Assembly: GCA_022824865.1 (NCBI GenBank) | Contig: JAJDZD010000025.1 | Span: 40,656-104,655 of the forward strand | Source: Chloroflexota bacterium | GTDB lineage: Bacteria; Chloroflexota; UBA11872 | Reading direction: 5' to 3' | DNA length: 64,000 nucleotides | Shown: piece by piece, positions 25,508 to 34,865 of the stretch | Layout of the letters: each line of letters opens with the position of its first letter | How positions within the stretch are numbered: position 1 is the first letter of the stretch | Made by a program: the position numbers and the translations under genes | The notes under the pieces: model-generated | What the model was told of the DNA's origin: nothing | The model's input: only the letters and a program-made list of their open reading frames with translations | The model's database searches: none

Positions 25508-25777
25508 GATCGCGATGTCCTCGCAAGCCACTCCACCCATGCCGTTCCCCTGCCCCTCGTTCGCCGCCGCCCCCTCGCCCGGCTGCGCCTTGGTGGCCGT
25601 TCCTGCCGCGCCCCGAAACCGGCCCAATGGTGGCCCGCCGCCAGCGAAGAGTTTTTTAGAAAAAACTCTTATGCGCGCGAACCCGCCCCATTTTCGGCCC
25701 CCCGCCGCCGCGTTGATACACTCGTTTGACAGCGCAGCGGGCCGTCCCGTCGGCGGCCTGCCGTGATCGGAGACTGC
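25508..25777 (+). promoter_or_regulatory. Conserved 5' leader of fabF with A/T-cored hairpin
   Basis: This is the ~270-base untranslated stretch between the promoter and fabF. At 25647-25670 a perfect palindrome has arms AAGAGTTTTTT and AAAAAACTCTT around AG. GCGCCCCGAAAC precedes it and ATGCGC follows. The same order and near-equal distances are seen at 52775-52928 on the other strand. The hairpin is 107 bases before the fabF start. It could act as an attenuator or a processing site. Small frames across it, such as 25515-25766, look like chance. Confidence 0.5.
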
Positions 25778-27013
25778 ATGTCCAGGCGGGTTGTCGTCAC
25801 GGGAATCGGCGCCATCACGCCCCTCGGGTCAACCGACGAGGACACCTGGCGCGCCACCCTCGACGGCCAGAACGGCATCGGCCCCATCACATCCTTCGAC
25901 ACCACCGGCTTCAGCTGTCGGATCGCCGGCGAAGTCAAGGACTGGGACCCCAACGCGCTCCTTGGCCGCCGCCTCGCCCGCCGCACCGACCGCTTCGCCC
26001 AGTTCGCCATCATCGCCGCCCGCGACGCCGTGGCCGACGCCGGCCTGGAGATCACCGACGACAACCGCGACGGCATCGGCTGCTTCATCGGCAGCGGCAT
26101 CGGCGGTCTGCTGGTCTTGGAGCAGCAGGTCAACACGCTGCGTGACCGCGGCCCCTCCCGCATCTCGCCGTTCATGATTCCCGAAGTCATCGCCAACATG
26201 GCCGCCGGTCTGGTTGCCATCGATCTAGGTATCGGCGGCCCGAACATCGCCATCGTCACGGCCTGCGCCACCGGCGCCCACTCCATTGGCGAGGCCGCCG
26301 CCACCATCAAGCGCGGCGCCGCCGACGTCATGTTGGCCGGCGGCACCGAGGCCGCCATCGGCCCGATCGGCCTCGCCGGCTTTTGCGCCGGACGCGCCCT
26401 CAGCACCCGCAACGACGACTACGAACACGCCTCCCGCCCCTTCGACAAGGACCGCGATGGCTTCGTCGCTGCCGAGGGAGCCGGCGTCTTTGTTCTTGAA
26501 AGCTACGAACACGCCAGCGCCCGTGGCGCGCCCATCCACGCCGAGATCCTGGGCTACGGCCTCAGTTCCGACGCCTTCCACATCACCCAGCCGCCGGCCG
26601 CCGGCGACGGCGCGGCCCGCTCCATGCAGGGAGCGCTGGATGACGCGAGGCTCGACGCCTCGGCCGTCGACTACATCAATGCCCACGGCACATCCACGCC
26701 CGCCGGCGACCTGGCTGAGACCAACGCCGTCAAGCAGGTGTTCAGCAGCAACGGCTCGACGGCGCCTGTGAGCTCCACCAAGTCGATGATGGGTCACCTG
26801 ATCGGGGCCGCCGGCTCGGTGGAAGCCATGCTGTGCATCAAGGCGCTTCGCGACGACGTGATTCCCCCGACGATCAACTACGAGACCCCCGACCCCGAGT
26901 GCGATCTCGACTACGTCACTGACGGTGCTCGCGAAACGCCGGTTACGTGCGCCATGTCAAACAGCTTTGGCTTCGGCGGCCACAACGCCACCCTCATCGT
27001 CGGCGCGGTCTAG
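25778..27013 (+). CDS. fabF: 3-oxoacyl-ACP synthase II (KAS II)
   Basis: 411 residues from ATG at 25778 (CGGAG seven bases upstream; a start at 25763 is less likely). The Cys-His-His triad is C163 (TACATGAHS), H303 (NAHGTSTPAGD) and H340 (SMMGHLIGAAGSVE). It elongates acyl-ACP with malonyl-ACP in fatty-acid synthesis. It is the first gene of a run with accB, bioY and acpP in the same direction, giving an elongation enzyme, the biotin carrier for malonyl-CoA synthesis, biotin uptake and the acyl carrier. Confidence 0.96.
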   Translation: MSRRVVVTGIGAITPLGSTDEDTWRATLDGQNGIGPITSFDTTGFSCRIAGEVKDWDPNALLGRRLARRTDRFAQFAIIAARDAVADAGLEITDDNRDGIGCFIGSGIGGLLVLEQQVNTLRDRGPSRISPFMIPEVIANMAAGLVAIDLGIGGPNIAIVTACATGAHSIGEAAATIKRGAADVMLAGGTEAAIGPIGLAGFCAGRALSTRNDDYEHASRPFDKDRDGFVAAEGAGVFVLESYEHASARGAPIHAEILGYGLSSDAFHITQPPAAGDGAARSMQGALDDARLDASAVDYINAHGTSTPAGDLAETNAVKQVFSSNGSTAPVSSTKSMMGHLIGAAGSVEAMLCIKALRDDVIPPTINYETPDPECDLDYVTDGARETPVTCAMSNSFGFGGHNATLIVGAV

Positions 27014-27094
27014 GCGGTTGGCCCGATCGCGAACCCGGATGACCGCGACGCCGACAAGGGTGACTCCCGACGCGTCCGCGCAGTTGTCGATGCC

Positions 27095-27484
27095 ATGCGA
27101 AGGCTCGATCTATCCGAGCTCGAAATCCGGATTGGCGACGATCGGGTGGCGGTCCGTCGCCCGGATGCGGGCGCCGCTGCCGTCGTTCCCACGCTCGCCC
27201 CAGCTGCGGCTCCCTCACCTGCGCCCCCACCGTCCGGAACCTCCATCACCTCACCCCTGGCCGGCACGTACTACGGCTCTCCGCGCCCTGGTGCCGATCC
27301 ATTCGTGCGTGTGGGGATCCAGGTCTCGGCGGGCGATCCGATCGGCCTGGTGGAGGCCATGAAGGTCTTCAACGAGATAACTACAGACCACTCCGGCGAG
27401 GTCGTTGCCGTTCTCGTCGAGAATGGCGATACCATCGCCGCCGGACAACCCCTGATCATAGTGGATACTGGCGCCGGATCGTGA
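27095..27484 (+). CDS. accB: Acetyl-CoA carboxylase biotin carboxyl carrier protein
   Basis: 129 residues from the first standard start after fabF. The biotinylation site is K90 in VEAMKVFNEI, followed by the biotinyl-domain hammerhead (GEVVAVLVENGDTIAAGQPL). An Ala/Pro-rich linker covers residues 25-48. Codons just upstream of 27095, in the same frame, read VRAVVDAM, which resembles the start of AccB proteins, but contain no ATG, GTG or TTG. A non-standard start upstream is therefore possible. It carries CO2 for malonyl-CoA synthesis; the biotin carboxylase gene is not in the window. Confidence 0.92.
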   Translation: MRRLDLSELEIRIGDDRVAVRRPDAGAAAVVPTLAPAAAPSPAPPPSGTSITSPLAGTYYGSPRPGADPFVRVGIQVSAGDPIGLVEAMKVFNEITTDHSGEVVAVLVENGDTIAAGQPLIIVDTGAGS

Positions 27485-27524
27485 TGAGCCAGCCCCGATT
27501 TGGCGCCGGAAAGGCGAGGCAACA

Positions 27525-28163
27525 GTGAGCGTGCAGGTTGGGCGACGCGTTGCGGAACTGGCGCCGCGGCAGGCGCTGTCGGACGGCGTACTCATCGTCG
27601 TCTTCGCCCTTCTCATGATTCCGGCGGCGCAGGCCAAGATCGAGGCCGATCCAGTCCCGTACACCCTGCAGGTCCTCTTCGTCCTGCTCACAGGGCTTGT
27701 CCTCGGTCCCTGGCGGGGCGCTGCCGCGATGTTGCTATACGCCGTGATGGGCTTTGCCGGACTCCCCGTCTTCGCGCGAGGTGGAGGTCCGGCTTACTTC
27801 CTGACCCCGACCGCCGGCTATATCTACGGGTTCATCGTCGCGGCCTTCGTGGTCGGCATGACGTCGCAGACGCTGCACACCCGTTTCGACGCGACGATCG
27901 AAGGCAGCCGTGGCGCGATCATCCGTTTCGTTCGGATCGATCTCCTGGCGGCCCTGGCGGGAGTGCCATTTATCTACCTCTTTGGCGTAAACCATCTGGC
28001 TATCTACTATGTACTTGCCACGGACGAGTTGAACCCATGGGGCAAGGCTTGGTCCGCCGGCGCCGGAATCTTCATCTGGTACGACGTGTTGAAGGCCGCC
28101 ATCGCCGCTGCTGTCGTCAGCAGCGCAGGCATGCGAAGAGAGGGACTCCGTGGGAACGGTTGA
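27525..28163 (+). CDS. bioY: Biotin transporter substrate-binding component BioY
   Basis: 212 residues from GTG at 27525 with GGCGAGG upstream. It has about six hydrophobic helices. The BioY hallmarks are VPYTLQVLFVLLTGLVLGPWRG and PAYFLTPTAGYIYGF. BioY is the membrane S-component that binds biotin, working with an energy-coupling (ECF) module or alone. No bioM/bioN genes are adjacent. Its place directly after accB links biotin uptake to the carrier that needs it. Its end overlaps the acpP start by 14 bases. Confidence 0.93.
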   Translation: MSVQVGRRVAELAPRQALSDGVLIVVFALLMIPAAQAKIEADPVPYTLQVLFVLLTGLVLGPWRGAAAMLLYAVMGFAGLPVFARGGGPAYFLTPTAGYIYGFIVAAFVVGMTSQTLHTRFDATIEGSRGAIIRFVRIDLLAALAGVPFIYLFGVNHLAIYYVLATDELNPWGKAWSAGAGIFIWYDVLKAAIAAAVVSSAGMRREGLRGNG

Positions 28164-28380
28164 CCGTGTGATTGCTGTTGTTTCCGACAAGCTCGATGTT
28201 CCGGCGGATGAGATCTCTGCGGACTCGCGCTTCGTGGATGACTTGAACGCCGACTCCCTGGATCAGGTCGAACTGATCATGGCGCTCGAGGACGAATACG
28301 ACCTGACGATCCCGGACGAGGACGCCCAGAAGATCCTTACCATTACCGACGCAGTCAACTACATCAACGAGCACGCCTAG
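28150..28380 (+). CDS. acpP: Acyl carrier protein
   Basis: 76 residues, starting at GTG 28150 inside the end of bioY (AGAGAGGG six bases upstream). The 4'-phosphopantetheine attachment serine is S36 in DLNADSLDQVELI. The acidic helix II and the length are typical of bacterial ACP. It closes the fatty-acid operon and is convergent with nuoN, 82 bases away. Confidence 0.96.
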   Translation: MGTVDRVIAVVSDKLDVPADEISADSRFVDDLNADSLDQVELIMALEDEYDLTIPDEDAQKILTITDAVNYINEHA

Positions 28381-28462
28381 GGCCGGTCGTTAGAAGGGCC
28401 TGCTTCGGTCGCCGTACCTTCTGGCTCGGCGGGCCGGCGTTGCGCCAGTTGGGCCGAGGGCT

Positions 28463-29950
28463 CTAGAGCAGTCCGTTGTCGACGGCGGACTGCGCCCACG
28501 TCAGCAGGCCTCCGCCAACAATCCCGAACGCCACCGTGGCTCCCGCCGCGGCGGCAATCACCGCCGAATGCGTGTCCGCCACGATTGCCGACGCCGGTAC
28601 CGAACTCGCGTCGGCCGGCACGCCCTCGTCGGCGTCCTGCATGAACATCATCACGACGACCCGCAGGTAGTAGAACGCCGAAACGACCGACGTAATCACC
28701 AGCACCACGGCCAGCCACCCAAACTCGGCGTCAACCGCCGACTGCAGGATGTAAAGCTTCCCCAGGAAGCCGGACAGTGGCGGTACGCCGGTCAGCGACA
28801 GCATGAACACGGCCATGGCCACCGCCGGCAGCGGCGAACGCTGTGCCAGACCTCGGAATGCCGAGATGTCGTTGCTTCCGGTTTGTGTCTCCACGACGTA
28901 CGCCACGGCAAACGCCCCAAAGGTCATAAACGCGTAGACGAAGCCATAGAACAGTACCGACGGGATTCCGACGAAAGTCGCGGTCCCTTCGGTCTGACTG
29001 ACGGCAGCCAGTCCAACCAGCATGTACCCGGTGTGCGCGATGCTGGAGTATCCAAGCAGGCGCTTGACGTCGTTCTGGGCGATTGCCGCCAGATTGCCAA
29101 GAATCATCGTCGCGGCGGCGATGACGGCCAGCGCGATTGCGATATTGGCGGCCAGCGGCTCGAACGCCAGCGTAACGACGCGCGCCAGCAGCGCCATGGC
29201 CGCGACCTTTGGCCCGACCGAGATGAACGCGGCGGCGGGCGTCGGAGCTCCCTGGTAGGCGTCCGGCGTCCAGGCGTGGAACGGCACGGCCGCGACTTTG
29301 AAGCCCATCGCGACCAAGATCAGCCCCAACGCGAACAGCGTCCAGGGAGTTTCTCCGTGAGCGGTGATCCCGGCAGCCGTTTCAGCCAGGCTCGTGGTAC
29401 CGGTCAAGCCATATGTCCAAGCTATGCCGTAGATGAGGATGGCCGACGCGAACGCGCCCAGCGCGAAGTACTTCATGGCGGCTTCCAACGACTCGCGGCG
29501 GAAGCGCGTAAGGCCAACCATCACGTAGACCGGAACGGCCATGGTCTCGATGGCGATGAAGGCGGTGGCCCAGTCTGCGGCACCGACCAGCAGCATCATT
29601 CCAAGCAAGGAGAACTGGAGGAGTGCGGCGAAGTCCGTGAGCGGTGCGGTCGAGAACCGCTGCGCGCCAAAGACGATGGCCAGTGAAGCAAGGATCAGGA
29701 ACAGCGCGCGGAAGAATGTCGAGTAACCATCGACTACCAACTGGCCGGCAAAGACCTGGACGGCGGCGTCGTCTGCCGGTGCGCGCATGAACATGAACAG
29801 CGCGGCCAGACCATTGCCGGTGAGCGCCAGGCCGACGCTCGTCCAGCGCCGGTCTCCGCGGGTTATTGCGGCCCAGAGCAGAAGCGCCAGGGCGGTGCCC
29901 AGCACGGTCAACTCGGGAAGGACGTAGCCGATATCCGAAGGTTCGATCAT
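28463..29950 (-). CDS. nuoN: NADH-quinone oxidoreductase subunit N
   Basis: 495-residue polytopic antiporter-like subunit of complex I, with about 14 helices. Family features are the Lys/His-bearing helices AVPFHAWTPDAYQGAPTPAAAF and NDVKRLLGYSSIAHTGYMLVG. It is the last gene of the nuo operon, three bases after nuoM. It forms part of the proton-pumping membrane arm. Confidence 0.95.
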   Translation of the reverse strand: MIEPSDIGYVLPELTVLGTALALLLWAAITRGDRRWTSVGLALTGNGLAALFMFMRAPADDAAVQVFAGQLVVDGYSTFFRALFLILASLAIVFGAQRFSTAPLTDFAALLQFSLLGMMLLVGAADWATAFIAIETMAVPVYVMVGLTRFRRESLEAAMKYFALGAFASAILIYGIAWTYGLTGTTSLAETAAGITAHGETPWTLFALGLILVAMGFKVAAVPFHAWTPDAYQGAPTPAAAFISVGPKVAAMALLARVVTLAFEPLAANIAIALAVIAAATMILGNLAAIAQNDVKRLLGYSSIAHTGYMLVGLAAVSQTEGTATFVGIPSVLFYGFVYAFMTFGAFAVAYVVETQTGSNDISAFRGLAQRSPLPAVAMAVFMLSLTGVPPLSGFLGKLYILQSAVDAEFGWLAVVLVITSVVSAFYYLRVVVMMFMQDADEGVPADASSVPASAIVADTHSAVIAAAAGATVAFGIVGGGLLTWAQSAVDNGLL

Positions 29951-29953
29951 CGT

Positions 29954-31441
29954 TTACCCGGCCAGCCCGGCGGTGGTGGCGCTCAGCAGGCGCACGAACG
30001 TGTCCGGCACTATGCCGACCCAGACGACCAATACGCCCAGGCCGACGAACGTGAGTATTTCGGTGCGGTTGACGTCGGGGATCGTCGCCAGCGCCTGGTT
30101 GCGTAGGCGTCCCAGCGCGACGCGCTGGTACATCCAGAGCATGTAGGCCGCAGCCAGAATCACGCCGAGGGCGGCCAGGACTCCGACACCGGTGGCGTAG
30201 TCAAACGCGCCAACCAGGACCAGGAACTCGCCGACAAAGCCGCTCATCAGCGGGAGCCCGAGCGACGCCAGCATGAAGAAGCCGAAGAGGGTGGCGTAGA
30301 TGGGCATGCGCGGCGCCAGTCCGCCGAGTTCGTCGATCCGGCGGGTGTGGGCGCGTTCGTAAATCACGCCAACGGCGAAGAACAGCGCCGGACTCACGAG
30401 GCCATGGCTCAGCATCTGAATCAGCGCACCATCGATTCCGGTCTGCGTGGCAGTGAAGATGCCCAGGGTCACAAAGCCCATATGACTGACGCTGGAATAG
30501 GCCACGAGCTTCTTCAGGTCGGGTTGCACCATGGCCACCAATGCGCCGTAGACGATGGCCACTAGCGACAGCGCGACCACCAGCCCGCGGGCTTCGTCAA
30601 CGGCGTCCGGAGCCATCGGCAGCAGGAACCGCAGGAAACCGTAGGCCCCCATCTTGAGAAGCACGCCCGCCAGCACCATGCTGCCCGCCGTCGGCGCTTC
30701 GACGTGCGCGTCCGGCAACCAGGTGTGGAATGGGAACATGGGAACCTTGATAGCAAAGCCCAGGAAGAAGGCCACGAAGACCCAGCGTTGGAGCACCTGT
30801 GAGGCCCCAGCCATTTCTTCCGGTATTGCCTCGATGTCAAATGTGCCGGTCGTGAAGCGGATGGCCAGGATGGCGACCAGCATCAGCACGCTGCCGGCAA
30901 AGGTGTACAGGAAGAACTTGACGGTGGCGTAGATCCGCCGCTCGTGGCCCCACACCCCGATCATCAGGTACATCGGGATCAGAACCATTTCCCAGAAGAC
31001 GTAGAACAGGATGAAATCGAGCGTGACGAACACGCCGAGCATGGCCGTTTGGAGGGTAATGAGCGCTGCGAAGAATTCGCGCTCGCGCCGGTGGATCGTC
31101 AGCCAACCGGCGGCCACGACCAGAGGTCCGAGGATTCCTGTCAGCAGGACCATGAGGATGGACACGCCGTCCACGCCGAGCTTGTAGGAGATGCCGAGCG
31201 CGGGAATCCACGGGGCTTCCTCGACGAATTGATAGCCCGTGGCCTCGTGGTCGAAGGTGACCGTGATGACGATGGCGAGCGCGGCCTGCGCCAGGCTGGC
31301 TATGAGCGCGCCAATGGCGATGGCGTTTCGGCTGCGCGCCAGCACGATGATCGGGAGACCGACCAATAGCGGCAGCCACAGGGCCAGCGAAAGGAGCGGG
31401 AAGTCAAGGGCGGCTTCGCCGGTTGTCATGGTGCCGTTCAT
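29954..31441 (-). CDS. nuoM: NADH-quinone oxidoreductase subunit M
   Basis: 495-residue antiporter-like membrane subunit with MFPFHTWLPDAHVEAPTAGS and DLKKLVAYSSVSHMGFV motifs that carry the conserved pumping residues. The start overlaps the nuoL stop by four bases, so translation is coupled. It forms the membrane arm of complex I together with nuoL and nuoN. Confidence 0.96.
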   Translation of the reverse strand: MNGTMTTGEAALDFPLLSLALWLPLLVGLPIIVLARSRNAIAIGALIASLAQAALAIVITVTFDHEATGYQFVEEAPWIPALGISYKLGVDGVSILMVLLTGILGPLVVAAGWLTIHRREREFFAALITLQTAMLGVFVTLDFILFYVFWEMVLIPMYLMIGVWGHERRIYATVKFFLYTFAGSVLMLVAILAIRFTTGTFDIEAIPEEMAGASQVLQRWVFVAFFLGFAIKVPMFPFHTWLPDAHVEAPTAGSMVLAGVLLKMGAYGFLRFLLPMAPDAVDEARGLVVALSLVAIVYGALVAMVQPDLKKLVAYSSVSHMGFVTLGIFTATQTGIDGALIQMLSHGLVSPALFFAVGVIYERAHTRRIDELGGLAPRMPIYATLFGFFMLASLGLPLMSGFVGEFLVLVGAFDYATGVGVLAALGVILAAAYMLWMYQRVALGRLRNQALATIPDVNRTEILTFVGLGVLVVWVGIVPDTFVRLLSATTAGLAG

Positions 31442-33357
31442 CTAAAGAGCACCAGGCTGCCCACGGTTAACACCAGACCAACCACCATGAGTAGCGCGTA
31501 GTTCTGGGCCTGGCCGGTCTGCAAACGCCGGACCTGGCCGGCGGTAAAGCGAGACAAATGCCCAACGCCGTTGACGATGCCGTCGATCACTCCCGCATCA
31601 AAGCCCCAGGAGATCATTGCCGTGGCCTTGGTGAAGGCCACGCCGAAGCCATCGCCAATGTGGTCCATGTACCACTTCTGGCGGAACAGGGTCTCAGCGC
31701 CCGGCAGGATCCGCCGTGCCAGCGCGGGAATGCCCATTCCCCGGCTGTAGGCGCCCAGTGCCAGCAAAAGGCCGCCGCCGGCCGCGACGGTGGAAATTAG
31801 TGCAAGGACGAGCGTCGCCGGCGGCCCCGCGCCTTCCAGGTGAACGATGCCGGCTGCGTACTTGAGGTAGCCGTGAATGATTCCGTGCTCGGGCGGAATG
31901 CCCAGCACGGCGCCGGCGAGCACTGCCCCGGCCGCTAGCACGATCAGCGGCAGGGTCATCACCCGAGGCGATTCATGCGCGTGGGCGTGCAACTCGGGGT
32001 TTCGGGGCTTCCCGTGGAAAGTCTTGACGATCATTCGGAACGTGTAGAAGGCGGTCATGACGGAGACGGCCAAGCCGGTGAAATAGAAAACCCAGAAGAT
32101 CCCTGCGCCGTGATCGGTTGACAGCGAGGATCCGGGATTGGACGTCGCCTTGAGGTGTGTCAAGGCCAGAATCTCGTCCTTACTCCAGAATCCAGCCAGC
32201 GGGAAGATGGCTGCCAAGGCGAGCCCACCGAGGATGAAGGTGGCGTAGGTAATCGGGAGCTTGCTTCGAAGTCCGCCCATCTGGCGCATGTCCTGTTCGT
32301 CATTCATTGCGTGGATGACGCTGCCCGATCCGAGAAACAGGAGAGCCTTGAAGAACGCGTGCGTGGCCAGGTGGAAGATTGCGACCGTGTATGCGCCGGC
32401 TCCGGCCGCCAGGAACATCAGACCAAGCTGGCTGACGGTCGAGTAGGCGAGGACCCGCTTGATATCGGTCTGGGTGAGGGCGATGGTGGCCGCAAGGAAG
32501 GCTGTGAACGTGCCGACCGCGGCGACCAGCAGCAGCGCCTCCGGCGCCGCGGAGTACACGGGATTGAGTCGAGCGACCAGGTAAACGCCGGCCGTGACCA
32601 TGGTTGCGGCATGAATCAGCGCGCTGACCGGGGTCGGACCTTCCATCGCGTCCGGCAACCACACGTGCAGCGGGAACTGCGCCGATTTGCCCATCGCACC
32701 AATGAATAGCAGGCAGGCGATGGCCGTCACCATGCGCGGGTCCGCCGATCCCAGCCCGTCAAAAATCTCGCGGTAGCGCAGCGTCCCGAATTCGTGGAAG
32801 GCCAGGATGATGCCGATGGCGAACCCGAAGTCGCCGATCCGGTTGACCAGGAACGCCTTGGTCGCCGCCGCATTGGCGCTGTCGCGCTCGTACCAGTACC
32901 CGATGAGCAGGTACGAGCACAGCCCCACCATCTCCCAGAAAATGAAGAGCTGGAGCAGGTTGTCGGAGATGACCAGCATGATCATGCTGAACACGAACAG
33001 CGGAATCCAGGTGAAGAACCGCGGCTTGTTCGCGTCGTGGTCCATGTATCCGACGGCGTACATGGAAACGAGCGTGCTTACGCCGGTGACGACGAGCAGC
33101 ATGACGACCGTGAGCGCGTCGGTCAGGAACGCGATCTCGATGTCAAAGCCGCCGCTGGCGACCCAGGTGTAAAGGCCCGACGAGTCCTGGTCCGAGCCGG
33201 TGCTCTGGAACCAGAGCACCACGGTGGCCACGAACGAGCCGAGGATTGCCAGCGTAGACACCCAGCCGGTCCAAGGCGGGTTGCGCCGTCCCGCCAGGCC
33301 ATTGACCGCAAAGGCCAGCAGCGGCAGCAAGGGAATGATCCAGGGCGCGTCTAGCAT
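31438..33357 (-). CDS. nuoL: NADH-quinone oxidoreductase subunit L
   Basis: 639 residues, the usual length for NuoL including the C-terminal lateral helix. SAQFPLHVWLPDAMEGPTPV and TDIKRVLAYSTVSQLGLMF are the conserved antiporter motifs, and MVGLCSYLLIGYWYE is typical. It is the distal proton-pumping subunit. A 31-base gap separates it from nuoK. Confidence 0.96.
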   Translation of the reverse strand: MLDAPWIIPLLPLLAFAVNGLAGRRNPPWTGWVSTLAILGSFVATVVLWFQSTGSDQDSSGLYTWVASGGFDIEIAFLTDALTVVMLLVVTGVSTLVSMYAVGYMDHDANKPRFFTWIPLFVFSMIMLVISDNLLQLFIFWEMVGLCSYLLIGYWYERDSANAAATKAFLVNRIGDFGFAIGIILAFHEFGTLRYREIFDGLGSADPRMVTAIACLLFIGAMGKSAQFPLHVWLPDAMEGPTPVSALIHAATMVTAGVYLVARLNPVYSAAPEALLLVAAVGTFTAFLAATIALTQTDIKRVLAYSTVSQLGLMFLAAGAGAYTVAIFHLATHAFFKALLFLGSGSVIHAMNDEQDMRQMGGLRSKLPITYATFILGGLALAAIFPLAGFWSKDEILALTHLKATSNPGSSLSTDHGAGIFWVFYFTGLAVSVMTAFYTFRMIVKTFHGKPRNPELHAHAHESPRVMTLPLIVLAAGAVLAGAVLGIPPEHGIIHGYLKYAAGIVHLEGAGPPATLVLALISTVAAGGGLLLALGAYSRGMGIPALARRILPGAETLFRQKWYMDHIGDGFGVAFTKATAMISWGFDAGVIDGIVNGVGHLSRFTAGQVRRLQTGQAQNYALLMVVGLVLTVGSLVLFR

Positions 33358-33388
33358 TCCGAGGTCCTCACGAGTGCCATATCTCGCG

Positions 33389-33688
33389 TCACCCGCTCAG
33401 GCTGTCGAGTTGATCGACGTTGACGACCGGGTAGACCCGGCTAAGGGCCACCAGGATTGCCAGCCCGATCGCTACTTCGGCGGCAGCGACGGTTAGCGAA
33501 AAGACCACGAGTACGAAGCCGGCCTGGTCGTCCAGGTATCGCGAGAAGGCTGCCAGGGTGACGTTGGCGCCCTGGAGCATGAGCTCGATGCACATGAGCA
33601 TGACGATGGCGTTGCGGCGGATGAGCACGCCCGTGGCGCCCAGCGCAAATAGCAGCGCGCCAACGACCAGGAATCCGTTGAGCATCAT
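33389..33688 (-). CDS. nuoK: NADH-quinone oxidoreductase subunit K
   Basis: 99 residues and three membrane helices. The two conserved membrane glutamates are in MLMCIELMLQGANV and VAAAEVAIGLAI. The start overlaps the nuoJ stop by four bases. Membrane-arm subunit linking the quinone site to the pumping subunits. Confidence 0.95.
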   Translation of the reverse strand: MMLNGFLVVGALLFALGATGVLIRRNAIVMLMCIELMLQGANVTLAAFSRYLDDQAGFVLVVFSLTVAAAEVAIGLAILVALSRVYPVVNVDQLDSLSG

Positions 33689-34305
33689 CGGGCGGACTCT
33701 TCAAGTGCGGGCTCGGCCGGTGTCTCGACCGGCGACGAGCCTTCCGCGGCCTGCGGGAAGTCGGCTTGCTCGTGTGCTTCGACGCGTCGTGCCAGCACAA
33801 TTGCGCCGATGGTTGCCGCCGTTAGAAGCACGCTCGCCCCGAGGAACGGCAGCGTGAATTCATTGAAGAGCGCGACCGCAAGGGCCTGCGTGCTTCCACC
33901 AAGGTCCGAGACTGTGGCCGGCGGGAACGCGCCCTTGATCGATGCGCTGATCTCCGGAGTGCCGACGCTGACGACGACGCCTTCGATTGCCAGCAGGATT
34001 CCCAGGGGTATGCCCAGCCAGATCTGACGGTGCGTCACTCGCTCTTCCGGCAGCCGCCGCATGTCCAACATCATCAGCGTGAACAGGAACAGCACGACGA
34101 TGGCGCCGGCATAGATGGCGATCTGGGCCACGGCCAGGAAGCCGGCGCCCAGGATCACGAACAGCCCTGCTACGTGAAAGATGACGATGACGAGAGAAAT
34201 AGCCGAGTGCACGGGGTTGCGCGCGACCAGCATCAGCCCACCGGCTCCAACGGCCGCAATCGCCAGATACCAGAAGGCGACGGTGGTCTCGAGGTTGTCA
34301 GCCAT
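33685..34305 (-). CDS. nuoJ: NADH-quinone oxidoreductase subunit J
   Basis: About 206 residues when started at ATG 34305 (MADNLETTVAFWY). An in-frame extension to 34389 would run into nuoI and is not family-like. Five helices with the conserved AQIAIYAGAIVVLFLFTLMML segment. The C-terminal tail after residue 170 is charged and variable. It belongs to the membrane arm next to nuoK. Confidence 0.94.
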   Translation of the reverse strand: MADNLETTVAFWYLAIAAVGAGGLMLVARNPVHSAISLVIVIFHVAGLFVILGAGFLAVAQIAIYAGAIVVLFLFTLMMLDMRRLPEERVTHRQIWLGIPLGILLAIEGVVVSVGTPEISASIKGAFPPATVSDLGGSTQALAVALFNEFTLPFLGASVLLTAATIGAIVLARRVEAHEQADFPQAAEGSSPVETPAEPALEESAR

Positions 34306-34370
34306 GGAGTTCCGCAGTCTCGAACGCTGCACGACGGAAGCCAGGTGCGCGACGCACATTGCGGTCCGCG

Positions 34371-34862
34371 TCAGCCACGTTCGAACCAATTCGCAAGGGC
34401 CGCGCCCGGACCGATGTTCTTCTGCTCGGCTTCCCGGTTGGCCTGGTCATGCTCATAGATCTCGATCATCTTCTCGCCGTCGATCAGGAGACCACGACGG
34501 TCATCGGTGATCAGGTGAAAGTCGTGTGTGCGCTGAAGCGCGTCGACCGGGCAAGCCTCAATGCAGAAGTAGCAGAATACGCACCGGCCGACATCGAACA
34601 GATAGCGGTCGACAAACCGAGTGCCGTCCTCGTTCTCGCTCGTGTCAACGCGGATTACGTCGTTTGGGCAGGCGGTCTCGCACAGACCGCAACCCACGCA
34701 CGTCATGCCTCCGGTCACTTCGTCGCGACGCATGCCGACCTGACCGCGGAAGCGGTACGAAATGTCGCGCAACTGCTCAGGGTAGAGGACGGTCGCCGGC
34801 TTGCGGCCGGTAACCATCAGCATCGTCTTGAGACCCTTCATTACGCCAGAACCGAGGGGCAT
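34371..34862 (-). CDS. nuoI: NADH-quinone oxidoreductase subunit I
   Basis: 163 residues with two 4Fe-4S motifs: C55/C58/C61/C65 (CVGCGLCETACP) and C94/C97/C100/C104 (CVFCYFCIEACP). These are clusters N6a and N6b, which pass electrons from NuoG toward the N2 cluster. N2 sits on NuoB, whose gene is not in this operon. The gene lies three bases after nuoH. Confidence 0.95.
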   Translation of the reverse strand: MPLGSGVMKGLKTMLMVTGRKPATVLYPEQLRDISYRFRGQVGMRRDEVTGGMTCVGCGLCETACPNDVIRVDTSENEDGTRFVDRYLFDVGRCVFCYFCIEACPVDALQRTHDFHLITDDRRGLLIDGEKMIEIYEHDQANREAEQKNIGPGAALANWFERG

Positions 34863-34865
34863 GCG

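Noticed and set aside
25515..25766. 83-codon frame inside the fabF leader, with KSFLEKTLMR shared with a frame at 52.8 kb
   Set aside because: The common peptide comes from the shared hairpin sequence. The rest differs completely and is Pro/Ala low complexity, so an RNA-level element is more likely than a peptide.
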